From: Puffinus mauretanicus
Lineage: Eukaryota; Chordata; Aves; Procellariiformes; Procellariidae
Length of the DNA stretch: 64,000 nt
Direction of reading: 5' to 3'
NCBI GenBank assembly: GCA_023333565.1
Contig: JAJKFH010001182.1
Span: 744,001 to 808,000 of the forward strand
The notes beneath the pieces were generated by a model. It saw only the letters and a list, made by a program, of their open reading frames with translations, did no database searches and had not been told where the DNA came from. Of this stretch, positions 24,456 through 38,500 are shown piece by piece; within the stretch, counting starts at the first letter, position 1; every line of letters starts with the position of its first letter. The position numbers were made by a program, and so were the translations under genes.

Positions 24456-26089
24456 TTCTTGTTTATGTACTCTCCTTTTTACTGATACATAAATTAAATA
24501 CTTTCTGATAATTTATTTTCTGAGAAGTATCTCAGCAACTTTTACATAGTTATATTAATATTTTGCTAGGTTTTGAGATGTGACCTTCCTCCTGCAGTTC
24601 TGCAGGACTTCCAGGTGCATTGAATACATTACTGTAGAGAATAACTACATTGCATTCACTATAATTATGAGAAACAATTGTACATTATTGTAACACGTGA
24701 AGCCATTCTCCAACATTGCAGTAATTTGCTGTTCTGAGCCAGGATTCCCTCCTCTGCGCTCAGGGAAGTTTCATGGAGCGCTGGTGCCAGTGCAGGGCAG
24801 TAAATAGTGATTTGGTTGGAATGATGTGGGGGTGTGCATGGGAGCAGGAGCACTCTGGAAGCTACAGGAACAGACAGAGAACTCATGACTGGCAAAGCCA
24901 ATGACAGCTAGGTACAAGATCTTAAGAATAGAAGCATAACAACTTAATAAGTGAGAGGGGAATATGTTGGTTTACCATAAATGCATCAGGTGAGAAACAG
25001 TACCAAGAAAAATTATACAAGTTAAAACCAGTATTTGTTCAAGTGGATAAAAACTGCCATGAAAAAGGTCTAGACTGGAAATTAGAAGATGATTTCCAAC
25101 AGATGAACCAGTGTAGCTCAAGAAGAGTTTTCCAGAAAGTGTTTGCACAGTGATGTAAGCTTAAGTAGTTTCAGGTTGAAACAGGATAGACTGGTTTACC
25201 TCCAGTCATGTGTTCCTTTGATAAATATTCTCAACTGCCCAGCAGCTTCTCAAAGCAGAGTAGAAAACCTGGAATTGTTTATGTATTGGCTTTAAGGAAA
25301 CTATAAAAAATTAATAAGTTTGTTTTCTACTAAAACTGGATAAAATATGTAGGCTCTTTAGTAACGTTTACTGCAAAATATACACAAACTCTCACATTCT
25401 TCGGACTCCAGAATTTTTCTTAACATAGTCCACACTGCATTCTGTCTGACAAACTACTGGGCTATTTGCAAGTAAAACTGCTTTTCAGGAAGGTAAAGAC
25501 TATCCTTGACAGCAGGGTGCTGCCCTAAGATTAAGAAGATCTCTTATGATCTTGTACCTGGTGTCTCTTTTTTTTTTTGAAGTCCTTTTGACTATATTAG
25601 GTGACGACTTGCCTTTTGCAAATAAATATATTAATATAGTTGTGGCATTTTCCCTATACTGGAGTTATGTGATAAAATTATATGTTTTGCCATTGATTAA
25701 GCTTAATAAAACTGAAATTAAGTCAAAAATTTGTATTTAGAATTTTGAATGATTGCAGGGCAAAATCTGCATAGCTCTTGTATATTCTAGTGGATACACA
25801 GACACCATCTGCTGAGAATGGTAGCCATATGGTGAACTATTTATAGAAAATGTTTATATTCATTGTGTTGTTGATTATCTAGATATCCAGAAAATGCTCT
25901 TTTAAAATCCAGTTTATCAACACATGGAAAAATGTATTATGTAGTTTTGAAATTGAAAAGAATGTCAGCAAACTGCATGTGCTTTGTTGTCTGTGAAAGA
26001 TTTTTTTATGCAACTCTACAAAAGCACAAGTCTGAGAAATGAGTGAAAATACCAAAGGTATGAAAAGGTAGGAAGTTCTCTAACAATCT
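24456..26089. other. No gene seen
   Basis: Non-coding sequence with nothing recognised. A short frame after TCTAG at 25074 was considered for the missing KIAA0825 exon, but its phase does not fit. Confidence 0.5.
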
Positions 26090-28865
26090 TCTTTGTAGAA
26101 GAAACAAATGGTGGAAGAGCAGTTACTGGCACGATGCCAAGACGGAGACCATATCTGCATGGCAGAAGATGCCAGTGTTACATCTAGTGTACTTTTGGAT
26201 GTGTTAGTCAGTCCTTCTTCTAAACCACAGATGCTCCTAGACCTTTTGTATCCAAATTGGTGGATATTGGAAATCTGTATTGTTGTTACGGCTACAAGTC
26301 AACTGTTAATGATGTGTTGGTGAAGAACTGGGATGCCATTAATACTGCAGTAATCACCACCTGCTGAGTGAGATTATAATGGATGTCCTTATAATGCATG
26401 TGAGAACAGGCTTTCTAAAATGCATGGGAGGCTATGAAAGACAGTATCCCATTGTTCCTGTATCAAAAGAAGCAGGTGAAAGGTATTAATCCGTTATTGC
26501 GCATCTCTTGGTCGATCAGAGAGTCAGGTTTAGACTCTAGTGCTGGATGTACCAAAAAAAAGCCACTGGGTTTTTGAGGAAAATCTGATTTTGACCTTTC
26601 TGGATAAGCAAGGACCCTTTTCCATAAATGAGTCGGTCAATAACAAGGTACATGTCACATCTGTCAACATAAGGATTATCCTCCACCTGCTTATCCTCTT
26701 CTGACACAGCTAATGGAAGTGTACTCTGACCTTAAAGGATCTGTCAGAAGTAGGCTTAGTTCCCTGCCTGGCAGTTTTAAAGCATTGGTGGCAGAATGTA
26801 GATCGATAAGCAAGAGGGTAGGTGGTACCTTGTATTGCATAGTGTTTGAATGCCACTCCAGCCATATATATACACACAGTTGTAGCATGATTTCACAAGT
26901 GAGGCTAAAGGTGAGACTTCCCATATGCAGTACACTTTAGACTTTCTGGTTGTTAGCAGTCTCTCTCTTCTGCAGACATGTTGATGAATCCTATGAATAA
27001 AACAGAAGATGCTAAAAAGGAAGGGACTGCCATATCCCAGTTAACCTTAGTTAATGTGAGCTCCTTTTTAGTACTTGGAAGTCCTTTATGATGAGGCCTT
27101 TGCGTACATAGGATATGGAAGTATGTACTTATCAGCTCTCTTTGAAGTAACAACTATAAAATTGCTTAAATAAGGTTTCATTCTAATTCGATGCTATTTC
27201 TATTGCTCAAACCTGGCCTCTAGAAAAAATAAAAAAAAAAATAAAACAGTATTGGCGATACACGTTTTGCATTCAGAAGCGTATTAAGCACAGCTTATTG
27301 GCTACAGCATAGGCCTGTGAGCTAAACCCCATTCTTCTAATAATGTCTCACTGTATCTTGGTTTCCCCATTTAAAATTAAGTAACATTTGTCCACATTTT
27401 TATGTCCCTTGATATGTTTTGGTGGAAAAAATGCTAAGTCAATGCAATGTATTAATGTTAATAATGCATATATGCATTTATTGTTAGGATTCACATTTCA
27501 CTGGTTTCTTTAAAAGTATATATCTTTTCTTTATAACTAGATATTTTTATATACTGCAACCACAAATCGTTATTTGGAAGTGTGACACTTCGACATTTTA
27601 TGTCACTATCTAATTAACCTGGTGACTGGCATCCCATGACCTGGCTGACTTTACTTAAAAATAGATACTTCCTTTCATCTGCAAATAATTTGCCTTCCTT
27701 TCAAGTCTGGCTTGCATCCTGTTGCTCACTGAGGATTCTTAAGTGGAGATAATCATGTGTGTCTTCTTATCTGTTCTTTTCTTCTTCCTCTTTCTGAGCC
27801 TTTCTGATCTAAGTTTTCATTCTTAATAGATAAATAGTGATCATAAGTGTGTACAAAAGCTCTAAATATGTATTAATGCATGCAGAGTACTGACTACGCT
27901 AACTGTACACACTGGCTTAGCTACTGATCTCATCTGTAGGCTTTCTTGCTACACCTACAAAGGAAGAGGCTACAAGACACAAGCCAACAAGCTAGAAGTC
28001 TGTTTTGCCCGCCAACCCGTTTTCTTCCTTCTCCTTCTTTTAGATAAGGGATTTTCAGCAAAGTGCTAGTAATGCAGAGTAATTCAATTTCCATACAGAG
28101 ATCTCAATTTCTTTGCAAGCTGTAATGAGTTGAGACATGCAAATCCCCTGTAAGGTTGAGGGGGGAAGTATTAATATCAAAGTTAAACAATGGAAAATCT
28201 GGTCCTGCAGTCACCTTTAAGGTTTCTTCTACATTGCAAAAATAGTTTGTAGCAAAACCAAGAGTAGAACCTAGCTCTTTTGAATAAATTTTAAAATACA
28301 AAAGCTACTACAACTAGTAAAGTATTTGATCTGTGGGAACTGTTGATGTGCGCAGTCCTAGGTGGCAACAAAGGGAAGGTGGCTCATCTTTAGTTATACT
28401 TAGTTGCTTAGCTAATCTGAATTACCTTGCAGTCTTCTTAGGAAGTGGTAGGCCCATTAGTTTTACTCCGGAGATGAGGAACAACTATATGCTTTCTCTT
28501 GACCTTGAAACATTTGCTGTTTCAACAAAGCAAGTAGTAAGGACTGGTGGCTGCTACTGTGCAGATTACAGACCTGTGTAGCTGTAACTGCTCTCTCTCA
28601 GAGATACGGCTTTCTCGTGTGGCTTTGCTGGATGAACTTCCTCTGTCCTGCCTGGCTCACTCTGATTCAACAGCTAATTGCTTCAGAAAGGATAAGTCCC
28701 AAAGATCTTATTGCCTCTTCCCCAGGCCCAGTTGTCAAAGTCAAAATGCCCTTGAAAGTTTTGCAATCATGGTACAGTTTTGAAGATACAGCAGAGTTGG
28801 GCAGTTTCACATGTGCTCTTTCTAGGTTCTGTGATGCGAGTAGTCAGTTTAATGCTGCATAGACA
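26090..28865 (+). other. Unidentified stretch with overlapping medium open frames
   Basis: Open frames of 71-82 codons occur at 26108-26323, 26713-26940, 28333-28581, 28547-28783 and 28617-28862, in a region somewhat richer in GC than its surroundings. An acceptor-like TTCTTTGTAG ends at 26099. None of the translations resembles the missing end of KIAA0825 or any family I can name. It could be a decayed mobile element, a non-coding RNA or chance. No function is assigned. Confidence 0.2.
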
Positions 28866-31800
28866 CTGTGATTTGGGGGTTTGTGATGCTGACTGATAAT
28901 ATGGCCCAGAAAAACTGTTTGTTTGTTGCTTTTTTCCCCCCTGTAAACTTCTTTCTGGGATCGAACAACAAAATTCAGTCTTTGTGAAGAGTGGGAAACC
29001 ATTATGCATCCTGCATCATGTAGCAAAGAGGGAGTTCAGAATTGTCATTCTAATAGTTGACACTGGAAAATGTCATTGAAGAAAGCTTTTTTATGTTAGT
29101 CTTCAGATTGACAGGCTATGACAAAACTGCATTCATGTTGCTTGAATACATCTTTTGTCTAGTTTTACATGCTTTTTGACTTGTCTAGAACATGACATAT
29201 TGAGGTTTTCATTAGCCTTAACCAGGTGTGATTTTCTTTATGGAAGATACCTTGGTAGGACTACAGTTGAAGGCGAATAAACCAGTGAAGCTTAGAAAGG
29301 CCACGGCCCTTCTTCAGATGGTAGCAATGAATTGAAAGACTCATTAATCAACAACCAAGTCACAGGTGTGATGGCTTTCCTGCAAACTGCCAACAGACTG
29401 TGAAAGTCACATCCAACACATGAAACTGTTAAACTAGACACATCTATAAACATTCTTAAACTTTTGTCTTTCCATTTTAGTTGAAAAACACAACCCTGGA
29501 ATGTTTTCATTATGGATTTTTTTTTTTTAAACAAAAATATTTGTTTGTTTTCCAAGGAATACTATTCAGTTTAGAAAACAAAAGAAAAACCTGATACTGT
29601 TTTCATCTTTTGCTCATTTTAATACAATAACAAGTTCATTTAAATGGGCACACAGTTTTGATTGCAATGATAAGTGTAAATAGTTTTAATATTATAAATT
29701 TTTGTAAACATAAAATGTGCGCAAAAGCTTTAGCAGAAAAAATTAATACCGGGATTTTCTGCATATAAATGAATGGCCATTTTCTTCATGATTTTCCAGT
29801 CCTTTCCTCTAGTACAAAAATCATCTGGAACAAAGATTCAGTTATTCTGTAGTGCTGCAATGTAGACAGAAAGTCATAAAATGTTTAAAGGGAAATGATT
29901 TAGAAGGTTTTATTATTTATTCAACCTGCACTGGATCTTTCACCTGCACTGATGGGAAAAACCCATAATAAGAAGCCAAAGAATGAAATCTCCATACAAT
30001 TTTTCCACATCATTCTTCCTTAAACTCTGTGGATCCCCTGGAATGAAGGAGAGTCTAGTCAGAGGTCTTATACCTCCCCATTAATTTTTTTCCCCCAGAT
30101 TATCCTTAAATTGATATACTCCCTGTAGATAAAAATTAATTTTACTCTGTCAAAGAGCAATGAATAGGAATTTGCTTGGATTTTTGTATTTGCTAATTCC
30201 TTGGTCTCTCTGATTCTCATCTTTTTCCAAATATGGATGTTCAAGATAATAAAAATTCTTCTTTAAAATCTGAAGCAGATGAGAGCAGTGTCCCGCTTTC
30301 ATCTGGGATGAGGAATTTCTTTATAGAAGTAGCCTGATCTTCTGTTTCCCTCTTTACCACATCTCTTTTAGTTTTGAAGTTCATCTCTACAAATTAATTT
30401 TAATTTGCAACCTGTATTCTCCACTTTTTTATGCCTGGATTGCCAGTTGCAGAGTTATTTTGGTCTTACTTGACTTAAATCAATGGGACCGTATATAAGC
30501 ATAATGCCTGCTGGCTCAGCAACACTGTAACGCACACAAAAGGCAAGGAAGCAATGGCGCTGCATTTATTGATGAAGTAATAAGGTGTTATAATAGTGGT
30601 ATATCAAAAGTGATACCTGCTTTGGCTTTACAAGGCTCTGTGAGCAGATATTTGAATATATCTGTCTTTAAGATATATCTGTAACAGATTTTATCTGATT
30701 ACTCAATGTAGTGCTACTGCTTGTTATTGGAGGGCTTGTTAAAGTATATACAGCTGTCATGTCGTGTCACCGATTTTAGAAAGAACTGTTGTAATTTCAT
30801 TTTAATGATAGTGTGTTTTAAAACAGACTTTACTATTGGGATCAGGGAGAATTGTATTTTGTTTCAAGTTTGACCATAGATTATTACCTATATTTTTGCC
30901 CATTAACTTTCTGTTGTTGCTTTAACTCAGTAATTAAACACCCCCGCAAAAAAACCACCCTCCACAATAATACAGAAATGATCCCTTTAATTGTACTAAT
31001 AAAGACTGTGACAGCTGAATTTAAATACAACCAAATTCTTCCCACTAAAGTGTTAATGAAATTAACAATAAAAAAGTATAATGATTTCTCTTGGGATAAT
31101 TACATGGGTAATTTAACAGCACATTTGGATAAAAACTGAAAGCATTTATGTGATATATAGTTAAACCTCTGTAAATGGTATATAGAAAATCAAAGGCTTT
31201 CTTATTGTCTTTCAAGTACAAAAGGAATCTTTAAAAATGTTAAGTAGTAGCTCCTCTTAGAAAGTAAATTTATCTTTCATTTCTCTCATATTTTCAACAT
31301 TGCATTATTTATTGTTTCATATGGAGTGACAGTCAGATCATGCTATAGAAATAGCATTTAATGCACTTACTAGTCTCAAAGTGAATGCACTTTGGGTGTT
31401 CTCTTGCATAACTCAGTGGAAAGATGGTTGTTGAGTAAGAAATTTTGATACAATGTTAATTTGGAGAAGAAAGATGTGACAGTGACCTTATAGGCATTCT
31501 GTTTCAAAAGAAATAAGCCACAATTTCAAATGTGAACTGACTTTCCGTTAATATAGTAATGAAGTATTAAAGATCTTTGGTACCTTGTTGACTCTTCGCA
31601 TGCTGGTCATCAGATGCTGTGATCGTTCCATGTACAGAAATCAAGTCAATCTCTGGCAGATGTTCCTTAATTCCTTTTTTTTTTTTTTTTTTTAAGAAGA
31701 GATTCTCCTCTAGCATGTCTCTGCTGCACTGACACAGCTGCAATTCACAGAGGGAAAGGTAGTTCTCCAGTAGGCCAGGCACAGGTTATTTATTACTTTC

Positions 31801-32143
31801 ATTAGGTCATAGTCAGCACCTTAAACTCATCCGGAGACCAAGGGGCCTTCATGATGATCACAGAACATCTGATAAGCATATACTCTGTTCATTAAGTGAA
31901 TTGATGCTTGCTGCAAGTGTCGTTTTTCTAGCTGTTTTGTATTATAGCCACAAGCTGAAACATGTTCGCCAGCTCCCTCCTTCCACAACCCCCAAATGTG
32001 GTTTCAGAGACACAAGCAGAAGCTCCCTATTCAGAATAAATCATACATATGACTCAGGCTAAAGCCAGGCTCATTTTTTTAGATACAGCCCCAACTCTAC
32101 TCAACATTAATTGAAGCATCAACCTATATTAAGCAAAGGCAAG
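28866..32143. other. No gene seen; scattered motifs
   Basis: Mostly AT-rich. A TATATAAG (30492-30499) followed by a near-consensus MAF recognition element is noted separately. There is a run of about 20 T at 31674-31693. The block from about 31800 onward is of higher complexity and may be conserved. Confidence 0.4.
30509..30521. promoter_or_regulatory. MARE-like palindrome (MAF site)
   Basis: TGCTGGCTCAGCA differs at one base from the 13-bp MAF recognition element TGCTGACTCAGCA. A TATATAAG lies ten bases upstream. No transcript or gene is visible nearby, so use as a promoter or enhancer is only a possibility. Confidence 0.35.
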
Positions 32144-32171
32144 TGAAAGACACGTGATCATATGTCTTTCA
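32144..32171. repeat. 28-bp near-perfect palindrome around CACGTG
   Basis: Arms TGAAAGAC and GTCTTTCA are perfect reverse complements. The interior is palindromic too except at four positions, with the centre on TGATCA. It includes the E-box CACGTG at 32151-32156. It may be a dimeric protein-binding site. No gene is adjacent. Confidence 0.6.
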
Positions 32172-32529
32172 AATATAAACAGCCAGTGCCAACAGCAAAT
32201 ATCTCTCTCTCCTCTTTCTAATAACCTCCTAAAAAATTCCATGTGTGCCTTGAAGATTAGCAATAACAGAATAGCATTTTATGGGGTTCCAAACGTGAGA
32301 CGTCTCCAGGAAAAGGCGTAATTACAGTTACTATCAGACACTGAAAAATTAAATGTGCTCACAAAATTGGATGTATTAGACTTACAGAGAACAGTTCTAT
32401 TCACTTTTGCCCATATCTGCAAACAGCCTAACAATGTCTTAAGGAGTGAATGTAAGTGGCAGATACAGCAGCAATTCCCTGGACACTTGTTCCCTGTGTG
32501 TCATAAAGAGATCATTGACCTCTGTCTAT

Positions 32530-32595
32530 CTAAACTTCAAACCAAAATTGTCATAGATCAAGGTGATCTATGACATTCAGATATTTTGAAGTTAG
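32530..32595. repeat. Hairpin with 12-bp perfect inner stem
   Basis: TGTCATAGATCA at 32549-32560 and its exact reverse complement at 32564-32575 are separated by three bases. After an internal loop of 7 and 8-9 bases, a second stem follows: CTAAACTTCAAA on the left and TTTGAAGTTAG on the right, with one bulged A. The whole 66-base unit could fold as one RNA hairpin. It may be a small fold-back transposon or an unannotated hairpin RNA. The sequence alone does not decide this. Confidence 0.55.
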
Positions 32596-35500
32596 GCTCT
32601 AAGATCATTCTTCAACATCATGCCCGAAACAGAATGGTTTGATACTAACCGATCTGAGTTAACCAGCTTCAGGCTATGACTTTCTGAGCAAGAAAGATTC
32701 AGCGATAGTCATCTGGCAAAGGGTACTGCTTTTCTCTATTACTTTTCCACCAGGGAAGGTAGCGGGCCTAGAACAAGGTTTGTGTGATGAGACTTTCATA
32801 GTTTTCATAGTGTCTTCATTATTGGTAAACATTTCTGGTAGAAAATTAACAGGTTCTGAGGTCTTAAGGCCATGCTTTAGTTTATTTTACAGCAACAAAG
32901 GAGTTGCTCTAATGCTTTTAGAAGTATAAATGTTGTCAATTTGTTGTTTACTTTATTGATACTTAGATCACTGAGGATTGAGTTTACTTTGCAGAAACTG
33001 TTCCTTATACCATGATCTTTTAATTCTTCCATCAATTTATTTTAATTGGTTTTGCAAGTGGTTTTCCAGCCCTATTAAAAAAAAAACCAGCATTTCTTAT
33101 TTCAAAATAAATCAATCTTATTACTCTTTGTACCTCTAAGAATTATTTTGTTCTTACAATTCTCAGAAACTCATGTGTGTTCCCTCTGGCCTTGATAAGT
33201 TACTATGTTTTTAGGTTTTCAATTTAAGGTCTTTGACCTTCAGTCTTTTGATGGTACCTAATACATACCATCTACTGAAATTAAAGGTGATGTATTTTTT
33301 TCCTCCTGCAGAGTATAGAATTCCATTATAATACAATATCTCCATTACTTAGTTCTCAGCTGTTTTAATTTTTATTTCAGCTTTTTATATTTAATTAGAT
33401 TATATTAACAACAACTTTTCCTTTTATTTGCTGTGCAACCAATTCTTCCACAAAATAATCCCTGAAAGTGTGGAAATTGTATTTCCAAACTATTTACCAC
33501 TATATTATTGGACCACTTTATATGAAAATACCTAAAATCATTCTAACTAGCATTCTTATTGACTTTGTCTTCTTGGTCTGATTCTTTTGAGTAGTCAGTA
33601 TCCTTCTTGGTAAATCTGGATTTGGTGTGATAGCTCTAGAAACATCTGTGTGTTCTAGAGGTCTGTCCATATAGTTTTAACTAGAATGGTTTTCCATTTG
33701 TGAAATTTATTAGATTTATCACTGTATGTTCATCTCTTCAACATAATCAGTCTATTCTATGTAGTTTATAGGTGAGTATTCCATCTCCCACAAATATGAA
33801 CTATTCCATTATGTTTCTGTAGTATCTTTTGTATCGGGGGAGGAGGTGAGGTGGAGTGTCTCCCTTTTCCTTCTCTGAGTACGTATAGATGTTTGTTGAA
33901 TATGGAGAGATGGCTGCTTTGTTTTTTCAGTTCTATTTTTATATTACTCCTGAATTTTACGTTGCTGACTCTACAGCTTCTATCAATCCTAAATGTATTT
34001 TTCTTCTTTTCCTGTCAACAGTCTCATTTAAAGTGATTAGGAGAGAACTCTTTCTTTTCATGATGGCCTTTTCATGACATTTTCTAGTGTGTTTTCTTAA
34101 CTTTGTCAAATTTAGTTTTCTCATTTTAATCTATCATCTTTGCTGTCACATGCAGAATTTTCCTACATGGGGATTAATGAGTGATTAATCTTTTTATTCC
34201 ATACTAAAAACATAATCCTGGAACAGTTTATTCATATCCTTAATCTAATGAGTTGTCTCTGTGAATTCAATACAATAACTGGAATTCAACATGTTAGACT
34301 AGATTGCATGTTTGCAGTTCTGGGGCTTGAGAAGGAGACTACTTGGAATTAGCAGTGTTTCTTTGGCCATCTGTTTGTCTTGTGATTGCATATCTGTGGT
34401 CTGCAAACAACCGTTTGCCTGCCCCACAGTACATGATCTGAATTTTGTCCATATAAGTACACTGAAAATACAGGCTATACAAATTTTAATTAAAAGTTGA
34501 GCGATAGCTTTTATGGGGGCCTACTAGGTATTCTGAGGGTGCAGTACTCTTTTATTCTGTAAAATGAGACAATAGTGAACTGTACCATTAGACTATTCAT
34601 TAAATGTAGTCAGTCCCAAGAGCAGTTTTGAAAGACAATTTTTTTCCGTTTGATTCAATTATGATTTGTTAGAAATTGTTCTTGAATGTCAGTAACACAC
34701 GCTATGTATCTGTTCATATGAGCACAAACCTATGTCCGTACAATATACTGTTTCTAGTTTCAGAACAGTAAAGTACTTAAGTGAATAGTTACCATGAGGC
34801 AGCAAAATAGCATTTAAAGAAATGGCGCCCTATATCTCAAGGAATATATTTTGAAGTGCTTCATTTTGAGCTGAAGAAAATATTCTGTTGCCTTTTTTTT
34901 TCTTTTTTTTTTTAAAGAAAAACATTTAGTAATATACATTTAATCTTTTGGTTATTGTATCATCTATTGTTTTAGAGTTCTAATTGTTAGAACAAGTGAA
35001 AAATAGAGTTTAAACAACATACTAGTTTCTCCTGCTGGGCTAAGAATTAGCAAAGTCATGGTTTCACAAAGTTGATGTCAAATATTCCTGCGGTTAATGT
35101 AATAAAGAAATTAGAATGTGTTTTTCCTACTGCATTGAAATAGCTTAGGAAGAGGGATGAAGAAGGAAAGATTTTTTTTCTGTGACTTAAAATACTTTCC
35201 TCATCGTTTATTGAAATGATAAATAATAAGACTGAAACATGTAGAACAAACTTTGATATAAGTGAATTAATTTTAAAAGAGCTGGGGTGTTACAGGGAGT
35301 GCGCACCCTGTGAACTGAGTGTTTTTTTCTTTAATGACGTTTTCTCAGCATCCAATAATAACATAAAAATAAAGCTTTTATATCTTCTGAAGCAGACTTG
35401 TCAAGTTCCCAGTGGCATCTTATAATTGTGAAAACTAAAGGTATGCTTTAACTCTTCTGTTAAGCATCTATATCGAGGTCTTTGCATGCTTATTTTTCTC

Positions 35501-38500
35501 TATAGTTTTAAATGTGTGGGAGAATTTGATCAGTGTCCTTTTTATATTCAAAATGAGCCGGCTTCTGTCTCAAAAGTGTCTTATTGTCATGATGTCACTG
35601 CATCTCAAGATTTGTGACCTTTTGCTCCATATGGATTCATGGTAGACCTCGTTGTGTTTTTGCAGAGTAGATTGCTTTTGTCCCCCCGCTAGGGGGTATC
35701 AAAGCCTTTTGGACTAAAGTTTTACATACTGGTAGGTTTCCAAATAAATAAATAAATGAAATAAAAATAATATACTAAAAGTACCCAACAACAACTGAAA
35801 GCACCCAACAAAGAAACAAACCTAAAGCTTATATATAATAAGGGCCGCCAGATGTCGCAAAGGCATCATTGATGAAGTGTTTTTTTATCCAAAATGTGGC
35901 ACTTATATGAGGAATACTAGTATTGTGTTTGAGAGTTGCAGAGGCCATAACAGGTCAGTGAAATGTCCTTCAAACATTTGATTTTTACATTTGAGAATAG
36001 GCCAAGATGAAAAGATAACCACATATCTGACATTGACGTTACTACCATTTAGACAACCGATGCAATTGCCTTAGTCAGTGGGATCAATCAGACCTTTATT
36101 ACTTTGAAAACCACATAAAAGATTTAGTTTTGTTTTTTTTTCTTATAAAAATGAAGATTCTGAACCTTATAAGATCACAAACTTCTAAATGTAAAATTAT
36201 TATAATATGTATATAGTTTTATTTTCTCCTTGTTCTTTTAAAAGTTGAATGCTATAAAAAAAAACGTTAAAAAGAATAACAAGTAGTCTTGAAAGAATTT
36301 CAGCTGAGTTGAACAGTATGCATAAATTGGCAGTTTAACAAGTAGAACTTGGAAACAAGTATTTGATGATTGATTTTTTATTGAGACAGAATGAGAATGA
36401 TAGTGGATAAAGTGATTTTCCTTATTGAGAGAAAATATAGTGTTTTTCAACATGTCTTCAGTATGAATGGAAGCCCTGTCAAAAAAACTGAGCAACACAT
36501 AATATCTTTTAAAAGGTAAATTAACATAAGTATATCACTTAGTTTATGGATCAAATTTTACACTTGTCAGTTTTATTCATAATGTCATAAAGTTTATATT
36601 GTAAAGATAGTGTTATTACCTTTGTTATGTCCTGGAAAAGCCTAATATTAACTGAGTTCATTGTAGAATGTAAAGTATATTCAGCTGAAGAAATGCCAGT
36701 GCAGAAAATTTAAGTCCAAAATATGTATTCATGTACAGATCTTAGTCAAATCCCTAGTAATTTTAAGTGCTTGAAATACATTATTCAACAAGTAACCTGG
36801 TGTACGCTTGCGTTTAATGGGCTCTGCCTGAGTATACAGAAACTGTGAAGATAACATACGGAACATGCATCATTCTAATTCAATTATGATTATTCTTAAA
36901 AAATAAAATAAATGTGTGTCCGTGTGTGTTTGTGTTGTATGTGGGAATGTGCAATCTTTATTGCTAAGATTGGATTTGAATTTGTTTTGTAAGATTCTTG
37001 CTAATTTCTCTGTTGCTCAGGTATATGTGTATACACCACATAAACATAATTTATATATTGTGTGTATATTCAAATGTTGAAGATGTTCCAAATGTTAATT
37101 GAATTTATATTGAATACATATATGTATACTTAACATACATTTCTGCTTCCCTATGTTATACATAGAAAAATAAATTAGTGATATATTTATGCATTTATGG
37201 ATTTGCATAATTGTAATAACACAAGTTAAAGAGGCCCTGGACTTCCCTCTAACTTCAAATAAAATGCTTATTGAGAATTGACGTGTGGAAGCAAGCACAC
37301 CTTTATCTCTGATTATGATTTCAATGACATTTGTCTTTTATAATTGTGATGTCAGTGGAGTTCTTAACTTAATAGGCAGTTCCTAACTTCATACACATAG
37401 TTGCGTAATATTCCACAGATATCAAATTCTTTAACTCTACCTTTGAAGTCTTTGTGTGACAATTGAGAGTTTTTTTGGTCGTGGGTTTTTAAATGGAGAT
37501 AGATTTATATATGTGTGTATTTGTGTACTCTGCTTACGAGCTACATACATATGGAATACTTTTTGTTTTGTTCTAAGACTTTATGTATATTTAACCTTTA
37601 ATTTAACTAGCAGGTTGTAAGATTTCCATAAAAAATAGATGAGCTTTGAACTCACTGAATGTTATTGGTGTAGCACAATCAATCATTTCTAAAGGTTAAT
37701 GGTGTTAAAAACAATGAGAACATATGTCTTATTTTTAATACTGTTATATTAGTAAAATTATTTAGCATAGGTAAGGAATTTGTATCCTGTTCTTTGTGTT
37801 AAATCAGGATTCACAGTTTTTGAAAAGCAGGTTATAGGTTTTATTATCAAAGTTGAAGGGGGAAAAAGACAAGTAAGTATTTATATAAACTTTTTTACTA
37901 TGAATAAGATAATTGGTGATATGGTAGCTATGGCATCTTTCTAGAGCTAAGTTGATCTGGAATGTATTACAATTTTTTGAAATGTTTTTACTTTTCTCCA
38001 TCCCATTCTGCTATCTTTTAATAAAATATGACTTATATAGGTGTTATCCTAATTACATCATACACACAATTCCTCAATAAAATAAAAAGTCAATACTTGA
38101 ATGACAGTGCGGGGGGAGGGGGCACAGGATTTCAAATGGTAAAAACCTGCTGTGGTAACAAAGACTGAATCCATCCCTATGTTGCATAGCTTCCCGATCA
38201 TATCTTTAAACCTGATAGTAACAAAGAATATTTATTTGTTGCCAAGCTATTGTAGGATTTATTTCTGAACTCAAATCCCAATTATCAAGAAAATTGCATC
38301 CTCTTTATCTCGCAGAAGGGGTATACTGCATCATAGCATATTTTGTTATTTGGTACTATAATATTATTACCTTGCTTGAAACACATGGTCCCTCTTGATA
38401 TACAAGAAAAAAACTGAATCCATTTCAATAAATTAATAGGGATGAGAATCCCAATCCATCGTTCTTTTCAGAGGTTCACATACATTGTAATGAAATGCAT

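Noticed and set aside
24112..24492. 126-codon + frame and its minus partner at 24151-24396
   Set aside because: They lie wholly within LTR copy 2; the GC-rich LTR body gives chance open frames.
26100..26212. Possible last KIAA0825 exon after TTCTTTGTAG
   Set aside because: In the required phase the peptide shows no similarity to the expected acidic C-terminus.
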